In this document: positions 31,661-39,765 of the stretch, piece by piece
How positions within the stretch are numbered: position 1 is the first letter of the stretch
How the letters are laid out: each line of letters begins with the position of its first letter
Virus record (IMG/VR): IMGVR_UViG_3300043639_000041
Span: 1-50,114 of that record
Strand: one strand, 5' to 3'
From: a virus
DNA: 50,114 bases
Translations under genes and position numbers: made by a program
Notes under the pieces: generated by a model
What the model saw: only the letters and a program-made list of their open reading frames with translations
What the model was told of the DNA's origin: nothing
Databases searched by the model: none

Positions 31661-33081
31661 TATTTCGTGCTCCCTTCACGGATGTTCAGGTGGATCGCCG
31701 CCAGCACCGCCGGGCCGGGCGCCTCGTGGGTGAGTTCGATCCCCACATGCGTGCCGTAACCGGCGAAGGGGATCGACTGGAGGCCAAAGGTATTATCCTG
31801 GATGGTGGCGACGGGTTCGAACGCGTCCACGTTGTTCGGCAGCATCCCCATGCTCAGCGCCCATTGGCCCTGACACATCAGGTCCACACTTTGGATTTGC
31901 TTGCGCGTGGTGGGGTTTTCCAGGTCATGGTGAGGGGTCCTCACCGTGACTTTGCAACTGTCGTAAGTCTGGTTGTCGTTACCGCCGAACAGATACAAGC
32001 CTTGATCCGGGTTGTGACCCCGACAGAAAATACGGTTCTCCACGACGGCGAACTCGGTCACGTCAAAGCCGGGCAGGAACCGGCTCCAGGCGGTGATGTG
32101 CCCCGCCGGGAAATAACTCAGCACGTAGATCGCCCCGCCGATAGCCAGCCAGTAGCGCCCGGCGATGGGTTGCACGACACACTTGGCGTCCCCCGCCCCC
32201 GCTGGGCTGGTTCGTATGATGGCGGTCATAAGCGGGTCGATGGCGGACCCCACATCGGACACCGCCGCCGTGGTGGTCACTGTCTGGGATTTGAGACTGC
32301 GTATGCCGCTGTCCGACAGGAACAGGATGTCCCCCGTGCCAAACTGCGCCACGCTACGTGAAGCCACGGTGCCGATGCGTAAAAGTTGGACCTGGCTGTC
32401 CTTGGTCGGATCGGGATCAAGTGTCCACAACTGGCTCATCAAACGCGCGAAGACCACCATTTTATCGTAGAAAACTTCCAGGGATTTAACGTCTTCGCCA
32501 TCGGGATCATGCGTCGCGACGTTGATAAACCCAGCTCCGGGGTTGGTGACGTTCGCCGGGTCATTTTGCGCCGGGTCGTTCACCCCGGAAAAACGTAGAT
32601 ACCTACCATCCACGCGATACATCTTGGTTTTATAGGTTCGCGCGTAGATGCCTCGGGAGCCCGAGCCTCCGACTTCCGCCACGATGACACCGTTCCACCA
32701 AATCCAGGTCACGCCCGCCGCGTCCACGGCGATCACGTAAAAGCCCAGGTCGTAAGACTCCACGTCGATGATCTTGTAAGGCGCCGTACCGCCGACCGGC
32801 GCTGTCAGGTTATGCGTCACGATGGGGATAGCCGTGGTGCCCGGGTCAACCGCGCCCAGCCCCACGCCGAATACGTGTAAATTACTGCCCTGACCGAAAA
32901 TATACGTAGCCTCGGGCGGTAACGTGGTCGTCTTGACGAACGCCGGGCGTTTCTCGATCTCGCCGCCGGGGGTCAGCCACGCGTTGTCCAGGATGCGCAA
33001 CGATCCAGCGGGCGCGGTCAGCGCTGTCTTGCGGACATCCAGCCCCTCTTTGAAATCACTGATGGAGTAGACTTTACCCAC
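31660..33081 (-). CDS. Tail nozzle protein (T7 gp12-like tail tubular protein B; 473 aa)
   Basis: GTG 33081 start. The beta-propeller-like sequence begins SISDFKEGLDVRKTALTAPAG (starting near residue 6), the typical opening of podovirus nozzle/stabilisation proteins. It continues with repeated beta blades (DILFLSDSGIRSLK, GRYWLAIGGAIYVLSYFP). It follows the adaptor gene by five bases, the standard podovirus order. Forms the distal tail tube to which spikes attach. Confidence 0.82.
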   Translation of the reverse strand: MGKVYSISDFKEGLDVRKTALTAPAGSLRILDNAWLTPGGEIEKRPAFVKTTTLPPEATYIFGQGSNLHVFGVGLGAVDPGTTAIPIVTHNLTAPVGGTAPYKIIDVESYDLGFYVIAVDAAGVTWIWWNGVIVAEVGGSGSRGIYARTYKTKMYRVDGRYLRFSGVNDPAQNDPANVTNPGAGFINVATHDPDGEDVKSLEVFYDKMVVFARLMSQLWTLDPDPTKDSQVQLLRIGTVASRSVAQFGTGDILFLSDSGIRSLKSQTVTTTAAVSDVGSAIDPLMTAIIRTSPAGAGDAKCVVQPIAGRYWLAIGGAIYVLSYFPAGHITAWSRFLPGFDVTEFAVVENRIFCRGHNPDQGLYLFGGNDNQTYDSCKVTVRTPHHDLENPTTRKQIQSVDLMCQGQWALSMGMLPNNVDAFEPVATIQDNTFGLQSIPFAGYGTHVGIELTHEAPGPAVLAAIHLNIREGSTK

Positions 33082-33086
33082 ATCGT

Positions 33087-33836
33087 TCAGCCCGGCCCGG
33101 AGCCATAGCCCGGCGGGATGTAGTCCAGGCCCACCACGCCGGTATCAAATTCACCCATCGGCGCCCGGGCGTCGCCGCCGCCGCCGCCCATGACGAAGGG
33201 CTCACGCTTATGGCTGAACTGGCGCACGCGATGGCGGCGCATGAGTTCGTTGGCTTTTTGCATCTTTAGCGCGGCATCCTTGGCCTCGTCGCGGGCCAAC
33301 AGTTCGGCGGCGCAAAACATCACGATCAGATGATCCGGCAACGTCGCCTCGTCGGCGTCGTTGATCATCTTGGCGACGGTCTTCGTGCCACGCATCCGAA
33401 GGTGCCCGTGATGCACGTTCGCCGTGGCGTCGGGGATCGGCCAGACTTCGAACATGCCGCTGTCGGCGTTGTGCATCCAACGCCGGGGCGGCCAGGAAGT
33501 CTGGCCGTTATCGCTGTCGTAGAGTTTCAGCTCGCGCGGGCCGATGCCGTAAGTGACATTGGAAATCCACTGGTTCGTGTCCGAAATGAGCCAGAGTTTG
33601 GATATGTCCTCGAAGTCCAGATCAGTGGGGTAGATGTAGAACCGCTGTCCCGTGATCATGGGCGTGTCCCGGTCCACGATGAGCTGCGGCCAGTCGTAAT
33701 CCCGGTAAAGGTCCTGCTGCGTGCGGTTGAGATAGTAGAGTAGCGTGTCCCGGTCATTGATGCCGTGCGCGACATTGGTGGAGTGACCGATCTCGGCGCG
33801 CAGATCGGTCAGCATGTCGCGCAGTTGCTTACCCAC
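33087..33836 (-). CDS. Head-tail adaptor (T7 gp11-like tail tubular protein A; 249 aa)
   Basis: GTG 33836. Helical N-terminus LRDMLTDLRAEIGHS plus INDRDTLLYYLNRTQQDLYRDYDW, the signature of gp11/gp4-type adaptors that bind beneath the portal. The middle carries beta-rich GMFEVWPIPDATANVH. Start overlaps the 3' end of the upstream gene by eight bases. Order capsid-unknown-adaptor-nozzle supports the call. Confidence 0.82.
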   Translation of the reverse strand: MGKQLRDMLTDLRAEIGHSTNVAHGINDRDTLLYYLNRTQQDLYRDYDWPQLIVDRDTPMITGQRFYIYPTDLDFEDISKLWLISDTNQWISNVTYGIGPRELKLYDSDNGQTSWPPRRWMHNADSGMFEVWPIPDATANVHHGHLRMRGTKTVAKMINDADEATLPDHLIVMFCAAELLARDEAKDAALKMQKANELMRRHRVRQFSHKREPFVMGGGGGDARAPMGEFDTGVVGLDYIPPGYGSGPG

Positions 33837-34515
33837 GGTTCTTCACGGCCTGGCGCTGCACCGTTCCCGGCTTCAAAGCGCCGCCCGCGACGTCGGGCAG
33901 GTGATCGGCGGTGCGCGGCGCCGCCGTGCCCACGCCCTGATTGTTATGCCGGGCGCGGAACGAGGCGGTGTCGGGCAAATCCGGTTTGGCGCCGCCCGCC
34001 GTGGCCAGGACGTCCGCCAGCACGAAGGGATCGGCATCCTCTTCGTCGGCGGCGTGACCCGCGAGCGTGTCGATATCGACGCCCTCTGGTAAGGGCGGCG
34101 GCGGCTCTTCGCGATACTGGCTTACCACGCGCGGCATCGAGGCGGGCGTGGTGAACTGGTCGAGCGGTTTGATGATCGGGTCCGGGCTATCGGGGCGCGT
34201 CGGTCCCGGGACATGGATCGGCAGCATACAATTCGGGATCGTCCCGTCCGCCATGGGCAACCTCGCCGCCGCGCCGGGGAATACCTCCTGGAAATACTTG
34301 TCGCCGTAGATGATACGCAGCCGGTCGCGAACCTCTTGCTGGGTGGTGTCCCATTCACCCACGACATGAATATCGGTGATCGCCTCTTCGCCGTGGATAT
34401 GCTGGAGGATGATCAGTTCGGGGAAGACGATGGGGTTGCCCCGATGCCGCACGACGACCTGGTCCTGGTCGCCCGCGAGAGCGACGGCGCAGCGTAAAAG
34501 TTGGAAAGCGGGCAT
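33829..34515 (-). CDS. Structural-cluster hypothetical protein (228 aa)
   Basis: ATG 34515 is chosen for its GGAGG seven bases upstream; the frame extends 19 codons further without SD. The N-terminal ~110 residues appear conserved-like (PIVFPELIILQHIHGEEAITD, RDRLRIIYGDKYFQEVFPG). The rest is a proline/acid-rich tail. Lies between major capsid and adaptor, where a decoration or head-completion protein could be encoded. No family assigned. Confidence 0.65.
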   Translation of the reverse strand: MPAFQLLRCAVALAGDQDQVVVRHRGNPIVFPELIILQHIHGEEAITDIHVVGEWDTTQQEVRDRLRIIYGDKYFQEVFPGAAARLPMADGTIPNCMLPIHVPGPTRPDSPDPIIKPLDQFTTPASMPRVVSQYREEPPPPLPEGVDIDTLAGHAADEEDADPFVLADVLATAGGAKPDLPDTASFRARHNNQGVGTAAPRTADHLPDVAGGALKPGTVQRQAVKNRG

Positions 34516-34568
34516 GGGACAGCCTCCGGGTTCGCCGGGCGGGACACGCTGTCCCGCCCGTGCATTTG

Positions 34569-35651
34569 TCACGCGATGTCGTAAACGCCGGACCCGTTGA
34601 GCTGCTGCGCGACCATCTGTCCCGTGTGCGTCATGGATTTATACATGACGAACGAGTTGTAAGGCCGTGCCGGGGTAAACCGATGATCCCACTCGCCGTC
34701 CATCTTCATTAAGTAAATTTGGCGCGGGTCCCACCAGTAGAGGCGCTTATTTTTCCCCAAATCATCCAACGTGGGGTCGTACTCGATGATGGTGCCACCG
34801 GGGAGTTTCAGTTGGCCCATGGAGCCGTCCTGAGTTCCCGTGAAACCCGTCATCGAATAGTTACCGTTGGCGCGGAACTCGATCTCCATGGCCGAAATGA
34901 AATCGCTCCCGGCCAGTGCCTTGCTCGGTTTACCGCCGAAACGAATAAGCTGGCGGTATTCCTGCTGCAAGAACGTGATCAACGCGCCGCCGTTGGTCGG
35001 CGCGGACGTGATCACGCCCCTGCCTCCCGCCGCCCCGAACGCCGCCGTGGCCGCGCGATTGCGCCACCACGTATTGGTTCGGGCCAGACCTCCCGTGGTG
35101 CCAACCGCCGGGCTGTCCAGGATGATCGACTGCATCCCGGCCAGCGCCTTGGCATCGGCGACACCGTCGCCCCAAAGCAGGGCGTTCATGGTCCGCGCGT
35201 ATTGCTCGCCAAAGTCCTCCAGCTTGTCCTGAAGCAGGTTCACCAGGACGGTGACCTCCCGGTCGGAGTGGTTGGACATATCCGAACCGTTACCCATGTC
35301 ATCGGTGACACTGATGCCGTCGATCTTCAGCTCGGTGTGCGTCAGCGTCAGACCCAGGTGGTGTTCACGCCAGGGGTAGTTGGCGCGCTTAATGTTGGCC
35401 GGGGTATAGAACGACACCGTATCGTTGTGGGTGTAGCCCACGACTTTGTCGTTGACACCCGCCGCGCCGTAATCGCCCTTGACCGCGAGGGATATATTTC
35501 CCTTGCCACCGGGGAACGATTTGGAGCTGGCCTCGGCCCATTTGAGTAGCGGCTTGGCCTGGATCGACTGTTTGAACGTGTCTCCTTTGTTGAGGTAGAA
35601 ATCCAACGCGGCGTTGGCGATGTGTGCGAGTTCTCCGGCGGTGAAAGCCAT
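34569..35651 (-). CDS. Major capsid protein (360 aa)
   Basis: Sequence features of podovirus capsid proteins: long N-terminal helix (AHIANAALDFYLNKGDTFKQ), FPGGKGNISLAVKGDYG, conserved TELKIDGISVTDDMGN and a C-terminal ALAGSDFISAMEIEF/LYWWDPRQIYLMKMDGEW region. It comes directly after the scaffold-like gene and is about the length expected of an HK97-fold coat. Self-assembles into the icosahedral shell. Confidence 0.85.
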   Translation of the reverse strand: MAFTAGELAHIANAALDFYLNKGDTFKQSIQAKPLLKWAEASSKSFPGGKGNISLAVKGDYGAAGVNDKVVGYTHNDTVSFYTPANIKRANYPWREHHLGLTLTHTELKIDGISVTDDMGNGSDMSNHSDREVTVLVNLLQDKLEDFGEQYARTMNALLWGDGVADAKALAGMQSIILDSPAVGTTGGLARTNTWWRNRAATAAFGAAGGRGVITSAPTNGGALITFLQQEYRQLIRFGGKPSKALAGSDFISAMEIEFRANGNYSMTGFTGTQDGSMGQLKLPGGTIIEYDPTLDDLGKNKRLYWWDPRQIYLMKMDGEWDHRFTPARPYNSFVMYKSMTHTGQMVAQQLNGSGVYDIA

Positions 35652-35670
35652 TTCATGTGACCCATGTCGG

Positions 35671-36768
35671 TCACGACGCGCGCCTCATGTTCGCCAGCGC
35701 CATGATCGCGGCATCCTTCATGGACCTGGGTTCGGGGGCGGCACCGTGGGACGTGCCGTTAATGCCGGAGGGCGCCTGGCGCGTGGGCCGGGGCGTTGGT
35801 CGTGCCCTGGCGAATTGCGCGGTGGCGTCCTGGTAAGCGTCCTGCACGAGCTTCACGGCGTCGGCGGGTGTCCGGGGGACGCCACGCTCCTGCATGTAAG
35901 CCTGGGAAAAACGCTGCACGGCAACGGCTTTGAGGGCGTAGTCCGGGTCCCGCTTCCTGATACCGTCTTCCCAGTCGGCGACGGCGACGCGCACCGCTTC
36001 TATCGCGCGTCCCTGCTGTTCCTGGGTGCGCGCGGTTGTCTCATCGTTGGCGCGGCTCTCGGCCTGATTGGCCCTGAACCGTGTCGTGGTGAGTTCGCGT
36101 GCGGTGGCCTCGGTGATCAGCCCATCGTCAACCTGCTGCTGAAGGTCCGGGGGAAACCGGAGCCCAAGCGCTTCCTGGGCGGCTTGCACATACGGCATCA
36201 CGCCGTTGAGGAAGCCCTGGAAATCGCCCTTTCGCAGACTGGCGCCGACGCCCAACAGAAGATTGACATCTTCCGGGGCGAGCTGGTTTTCGCGCAGATA
36301 GCCCTGGAGTTGCCGATGCTGATCAAGCTCCGGTGTCAGGCGCTCCAGCGCCGTCCTGGCTTCGTCACGTTGGCCGAGTAACCGTTCGAACCGCTTGCGT
36401 GTCTCCGGTCGCAGTTTGCGGAGTTCGGCATCGGTCGGATCGGCTTCGGTTTGATTGGCATCAGGTGTTGGTGTCCCGGGGTCCGCCCCGGTGGTCCCAT
36501 CCGTGTCCGTGTCCTGTCCTCGTGTCGCGGCATCCTCGGTGGATGCGGGCGTTTCCTGGACTTTGACTACCGCGCGGACCGCCGCCAGCAGGCCGTCACG
36601 ATCAGACAGTGGGGTGTCGCCTGACGAGGGCGAGGGTTTGGCGTCGTCGCCTGACGAGGGCTGCGTTTCCGTCTGGTTGGGCGTGGTTTCAGTCGCGGTG
36701 GACGAGGCCGCGTCGCTGCCGTCCATGGCGTCGGTGAGCGTGGGGTTGGCGTCTTCAAATTCTGCCAC
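35671..36768 (-). CDS. Capsid scaffolding protein (365 aa)
   Basis: GTG 36768 with AGGA upstream. Acidic, Ser/Thr/Pro-rich N-terminal third, then a charged helical region (about 110-260: ELRKLRPETRKRFERLLGQR...), and a short basic C-terminus (ARARPTPRPTRQ...SMKDAAIMALANMRRAS) of the kind that binds coat protein. Between portal and major capsid, the standard scaffold position. Confidence 0.8.
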   Translation of the reverse strand: MAEFEDANPTLTDAMDGSDAASSTATETTPNQTETQPSSGDDAKPSPSSGDTPLSDRDGLLAAVRAVVKVQETPASTEDAATRGQDTDTDGTTGADPGTPTPDANQTEADPTDAELRKLRPETRKRFERLLGQRDEARTALERLTPELDQHRQLQGYLRENQLAPEDVNLLLGVGASLRKGDFQGFLNGVMPYVQAAQEALGLRFPPDLQQQVDDGLITEATARELTTTRFRANQAESRANDETTARTQEQQGRAIEAVRVAVADWEDGIRKRDPDYALKAVAVQRFSQAYMQERGVPRTPADAVKLVQDAYQDATAQFARARPTPRPTRQAPSGINGTSHGAAPEPRSMKDAAIMALANMRRAS

Positions 36769-36810
36769 GTTGCCGGTCCTGGCTGAAACCAGGATCGCTT
36801 ATGGCCCGTG

Positions 36811-36840
36811 TTGTGTTGTGTTGTCCAGTGCGTGCATGAT
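36811..36840 (+). promoter_or_regulatory. Possible moron promoter
   Basis: TTGTGT (36811-36816), 18-bp spacer, CATGAT (36835-36840), 37 bp before the moron start. Both boxes are imperfect. The upstream GTTGTGTTGTGTTGT stretch is a short direct repeat that might bind a regulator. Confidence 0.3.
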
Positions 36841-36876
36841 TTTTAGCGGGACATGCCTACCAACAGGAGCCGCCTC

Positions 36877-37104
36877 ATGAGCGAAACACCCACCCGCTTC
36901 ACGCCGCTGCCCCGGACACGGGAGATCATCCTGACCCCGGACTATGGTCCGGTCGCGACCCAGCTCATGGGTTACGCCGAACAGATGTTCAACGCGGCGG
37001 TGTACTGGACCGACCTGGGGAACGAGGACAGAGCCATCCAATGCCATCAGTCATCGGCGCTATACCTCCAGGCCGGGATGGCGGCGTTCCTGAACAAGGT
37101 TTGA
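36877..37104 (+). CDS. Moron: + strand ORF inside the late operon (75 aa)
   Basis: ATG 36877 has AGGAG eight bases upstream. It runs against the surrounding late genes, between scaffold and portal, and has its own terminator about 150 bp downstream. The product (TRFTPLPRTREIILTPDYGP, then helical AEQMFNAAVYWTDLGNEDRA) has no family I recognise. The autonomous layout is that of a moron expressed from the prophage, such as superinfection-exclusion or host-modifying genes. Function unknown. Confidence 0.7.
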   Translation: MSETPTRFTPLPRTREIILTPDYGPVATQLMGYAEQMFNAAVYWTDLGNEDRAIQCHQSSALYLQAGMAAFLNKV

Positions 37105-37252
37105 CCCGTTCCGGGGGAGCCGCCGTCCAGAAGTTACCCCCTGGACGGCAAACTCCTACCGCCGGATAATAGTGAGCTTGATCTTTACAATCACACGCAC
37201 CACTATCCGTGGCAGGAACCGCTGATGCTTCTCCATCAGTAGTTCCCTCCAG
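37105..37252 (+). other. Moron 3' untranslated region with hairpins
   Basis: Contains a 9-bp stem GCCGTCCAG (37122-37130) / CTGGACGGC (37141-37149), a looser pairing around GGATAATAGTG and CACTATCC, and TGATG/CATCA before the terminator. It could be a structured 3' UTR or small RNA; no tRNA cloverleaf can be folded. No protein supported. Confidence 0.4.
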
Positions 37253-37286
37253 AAAGCCCGTCAGGCCCATCCTGACGGGCTTTTTC
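37253..37286 (+). terminator. Rho-independent terminator after the moron
   Basis: 12-bp stem AAGCCCGTCAGG (37254-37265) / CCTGACGGGCTT (37271-37282) with loop CCCAT, then further Ts (37281-37285 all T). On the - strand the same stem is followed by TTTCT, so it may attenuate late transcription between portal and scaffold. Confidence 0.85.
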
Positions 37287-37311
37287 GTTATGAAGTGTTA
37301 TTCATGCCGGA

Positions 37312-39765
37312 TCAAGGCGTAGGCATCCCCTGTGACGAAGCACGCATCCGGGGCATTCCGCCGCCCGTGCCTGGACGATTGCCGTTGCGCCCGAACACCT
37401 GGAGGGGCGGGACACGCGGTCCCAGCCCGCCCGCCGTGGACGGTCCCTCCACGGCGTTGGTCAGCCCCTGGGGTCCCTGGGCGGACGGGTCCTGGGCTGG
37501 ATCGGCGGGACGGGGCGGTCCCTTGCCCGCGCCCTGCGGGGCGCCTTCGTCGGCCTCGCCGGGGGCCTGACCAGGACCGGGCTGGGGCGACGACATGAGC
37601 TGGTTCAGCGCCTCGATGCTGGGCATCCCCTCGGCGAAGGCATCGGTCAGATCGAGGTCGGCGCCCATGCGCTGGATGATCTGGCGCGCCAGCCACTCCG
37701 GGCTGATCCCCGGCACCCGCTGCAAGATGGGCGCGAGCTGCACGATGTTCTGCACGTCCTGGGCCTTGTTCGGCGCCCCATCGCCGCCCGCGTCAACCTC
37801 CAGGTAGACATTCTTGGCGATGGTCTGGCGGTCGATCTCGGGCCACACCGCGCCGGGTCCGACGATCTCTTTCACCACCTGGGCGGACACGTTGAGCATG
37901 AGGATTTCGCCGCCCGCCCGGGCCATGTCGGTCAGCATATCGTTCATGTCGTCGGTGACCGAACTGACGTCCGTGTGCTGGCTGAACTGGGCGACGCTGA
38001 CCTCGGTGGCGGTGGCGTTGCTCGTGGTGCCCTGATCGGCCTGATCGGAGCCCAGGACACGCAGCATGTCTTCGAAAGTCGGCGCGGTGTCGTAGACCGC
38101 CGGGTCGATGGGCGGGTTCTTCACCACCTGGAGCACGTCGTCGATCTTTTGGCCGGGCGCCAGGGCGTTCAACTCCAGGACAGCGTTCGCCGGATGCGTG
38201 CGGAGCTTGTCCTTGTCGGTTTCCTCCAGCACGCCCGCCGCCACCACGGTCTTGGGCCGGTTGGCCCGGCGGTGCTCACGTAGACCTTGCCGGGCGCGGT
38301 TCAGTTCAAGCTGCATGTCCCGGATCAGGTCGATATCGGACTGCGGGAAGAGCACGTTTTCGTCGTAGCCCTCGTTCAATACGAACGCGAACCAAGGATA
38401 AAACCGCGATATCTCGACATCCGGCGACGTGGGCTCCTGGAGAAAATCACAGTAGCCATCGCACACGACGTAAACCAGTCCATCCTTGCGGTGATAAATC
38501 TCCCAGACACACGCGTGTCCCTGGACACTGTCGCTGTCCCGCCCGCCCGCGTCGTAATGGCGGTTGACGACGCCCTCGTTCGTTTCGCCGTTGTCATCGT
38601 AAACCGCGTAGCCATGACCGATGTCCACGCCATAGACTTCCTGGATTTCATCGGGCGTGAGGATGTATTGCTGCGCCACCCAGTCGGAGCCCAGGAAGCC
38701 CCGGAGCGTGCGGCACTTCTTGTCCGGAATGATCGACGTGCTGTCCGGGTAATCGAAGCTCAGACCTTCGCGAACGATGAGCTGGGGCTCGGCCTGGAGC
38801 GCCTTGACGGCGAGGCCCAGGGCCTCGGCGTCGGCGCTATCGTGTTCGAACTCGCCGTCCGCCATGTCCTGGGCCAGCCGCTCGATGTTCGCCAGCCGCT
38901 CGCTCATGTCGGCGATACGCGCCTCGATGGCCGGGTCCATTTTCATCGCCCGTTGAAAGCCCAACTTGACATAACCCACGCTGGTGACGATGGCGCGCCG
39001 CACCGTCATTTTCATCATGGTTTTGAAACTATGGGTCTGCTCTTCGATGTTATATTGATACAAAATCTCCAGGGTGCGGGCGATCCGGTCCATGAGCTGG
39101 TCATACTGCTTGACCATCTGGACGTCCTGGAGGATCGCGTTGGCTTGCATGGCGCTTCGCATCCCCGCCGGTCCCGCCGTCAGCGCCTGTTGCATCCCCA
39201 TCTGGGCCTGTTGCAAGGACGCCATGCTCCCGTCCCAGACCGTGGCCATGATCTTGGGCCGGGATTTGGCCTTCACGGTGGGGTTCTGCGGATAGAGTTC
39301 CGCCGTGCGCTGGAGGACGTGACGCAGGGCGATGTTGGCCACGTAGCGTTCGTCCCGCTCGGCGTCGCGGCGGCGCTTGCGGCGGCGGCGGGTGTCGGTT
39401 TCCCACTGGTCGCCGTTGACGAAGCTCATGCTCGCCCGCATCCGCTCGAAAGCCGGTTTCCAGTATGTCCGCGCCTCACGCACCCGAGACTGCCAGCGCT
39501 TGACCAGCGCCTCCCGGGCCTCCCCGGGCTCTGGTGGCTTACGGGAAATGAGCTTCGCACTGGGATCGGTGTCGGTGATCGGCGGGGACATCATCCCCGG
39601 GGACGCCTCGTAAAGGCCCGGACCGGGCGGCGTGGTCATCGGCGGGGCTGGCCCTGGCGGGGGGAAGCCCGCACCGCCAGGGGCGCCTCCCAGGCCCGGG
39701 GTGTTTGGGGGCATCCCGGCGGCTGGAGGGGGTGAGCCGGGGTTCGGGGGAAGCATACCGCTCAT
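37312..39765 (-). CDS. Portal protein (817 aa)
   Basis: ATG 39765 follows GGGAGG by six bases and overlaps the TerL stop (TGATG). A GTG one codon upstream is less well placed. After a proline/glycine-rich N-terminus come RWQSRVREARTYWKPAFERM, then VNGDQWE and NIALRHVLQRTAELYPQNP. Further on are RDMQLELNRARQGLREHRR and a Pro/Gly C-terminal tail. This is the podovirus portal pattern. It forms the dodecameric DNA gateway with TerL during packaging. Long coiled stretch near 290-330 (ADMSERLANIERLAQDMADG) fits the barrel/stem helix. Confidence 0.88.
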   Translation of the reverse strand: MSGMLPPNPGSPPPAAGMPPNTPGLGGAPGGAGFPPPGPAPPMTTPPGPGLYEASPGMMSPPITDTDPSAKLISRKPPEPGEAREALVKRWQSRVREARTYWKPAFERMRASMSFVNGDQWETDTRRRRKRRRDAERDERYVANIALRHVLQRTAELYPQNPTVKAKSRPKIMATVWDGSMASLQQAQMGMQQALTAGPAGMRSAMQANAILQDVQMVKQYDQLMDRIARTLEILYQYNIEEQTHSFKTMMKMTVRRAIVTSVGYVKLGFQRAMKMDPAIEARIADMSERLANIERLAQDMADGEFEHDSADAEALGLAVKALQAEPQLIVREGLSFDYPDSTSIIPDKKCRTLRGFLGSDWVAQQYILTPDEIQEVYGVDIGHGYAVYDDNGETNEGVVNRHYDAGGRDSDSVQGHACVWEIYHRKDGLVYVVCDGYCDFLQEPTSPDVEISRFYPWFAFVLNEGYDENVLFPQSDIDLIRDMQLELNRARQGLREHRRANRPKTVVAAGVLEETDKDKLRTHPANAVLELNALAPGQKIDDVLQVVKNPPIDPAVYDTAPTFEDMLRVLGSDQADQGTTSNATATEVSVAQFSQHTDVSSVTDDMNDMLTDMARAGGEILMLNVSAQVVKEIVGPGAVWPEIDRQTIAKNVYLEVDAGGDGAPNKAQDVQNIVQLAPILQRVPGISPEWLARQIIQRMGADLDLTDAFAEGMPSIEALNQLMSSPQPGPGQAPGEADEGAPQGAGKGPPRPADPAQDPSAQGPQGLTNAVEGPSTAGGLGPRVPPLQVFGRNGNRPGTGGGMPRMRASSQGMPTP

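Noticed and set aside
37150-37215. tRNA-like folding after the moron
   Set aside because: A partial stem exists, but no anticodon arm or T-loop of normal size and no CCA-proximal acceptor stem can be drawn.
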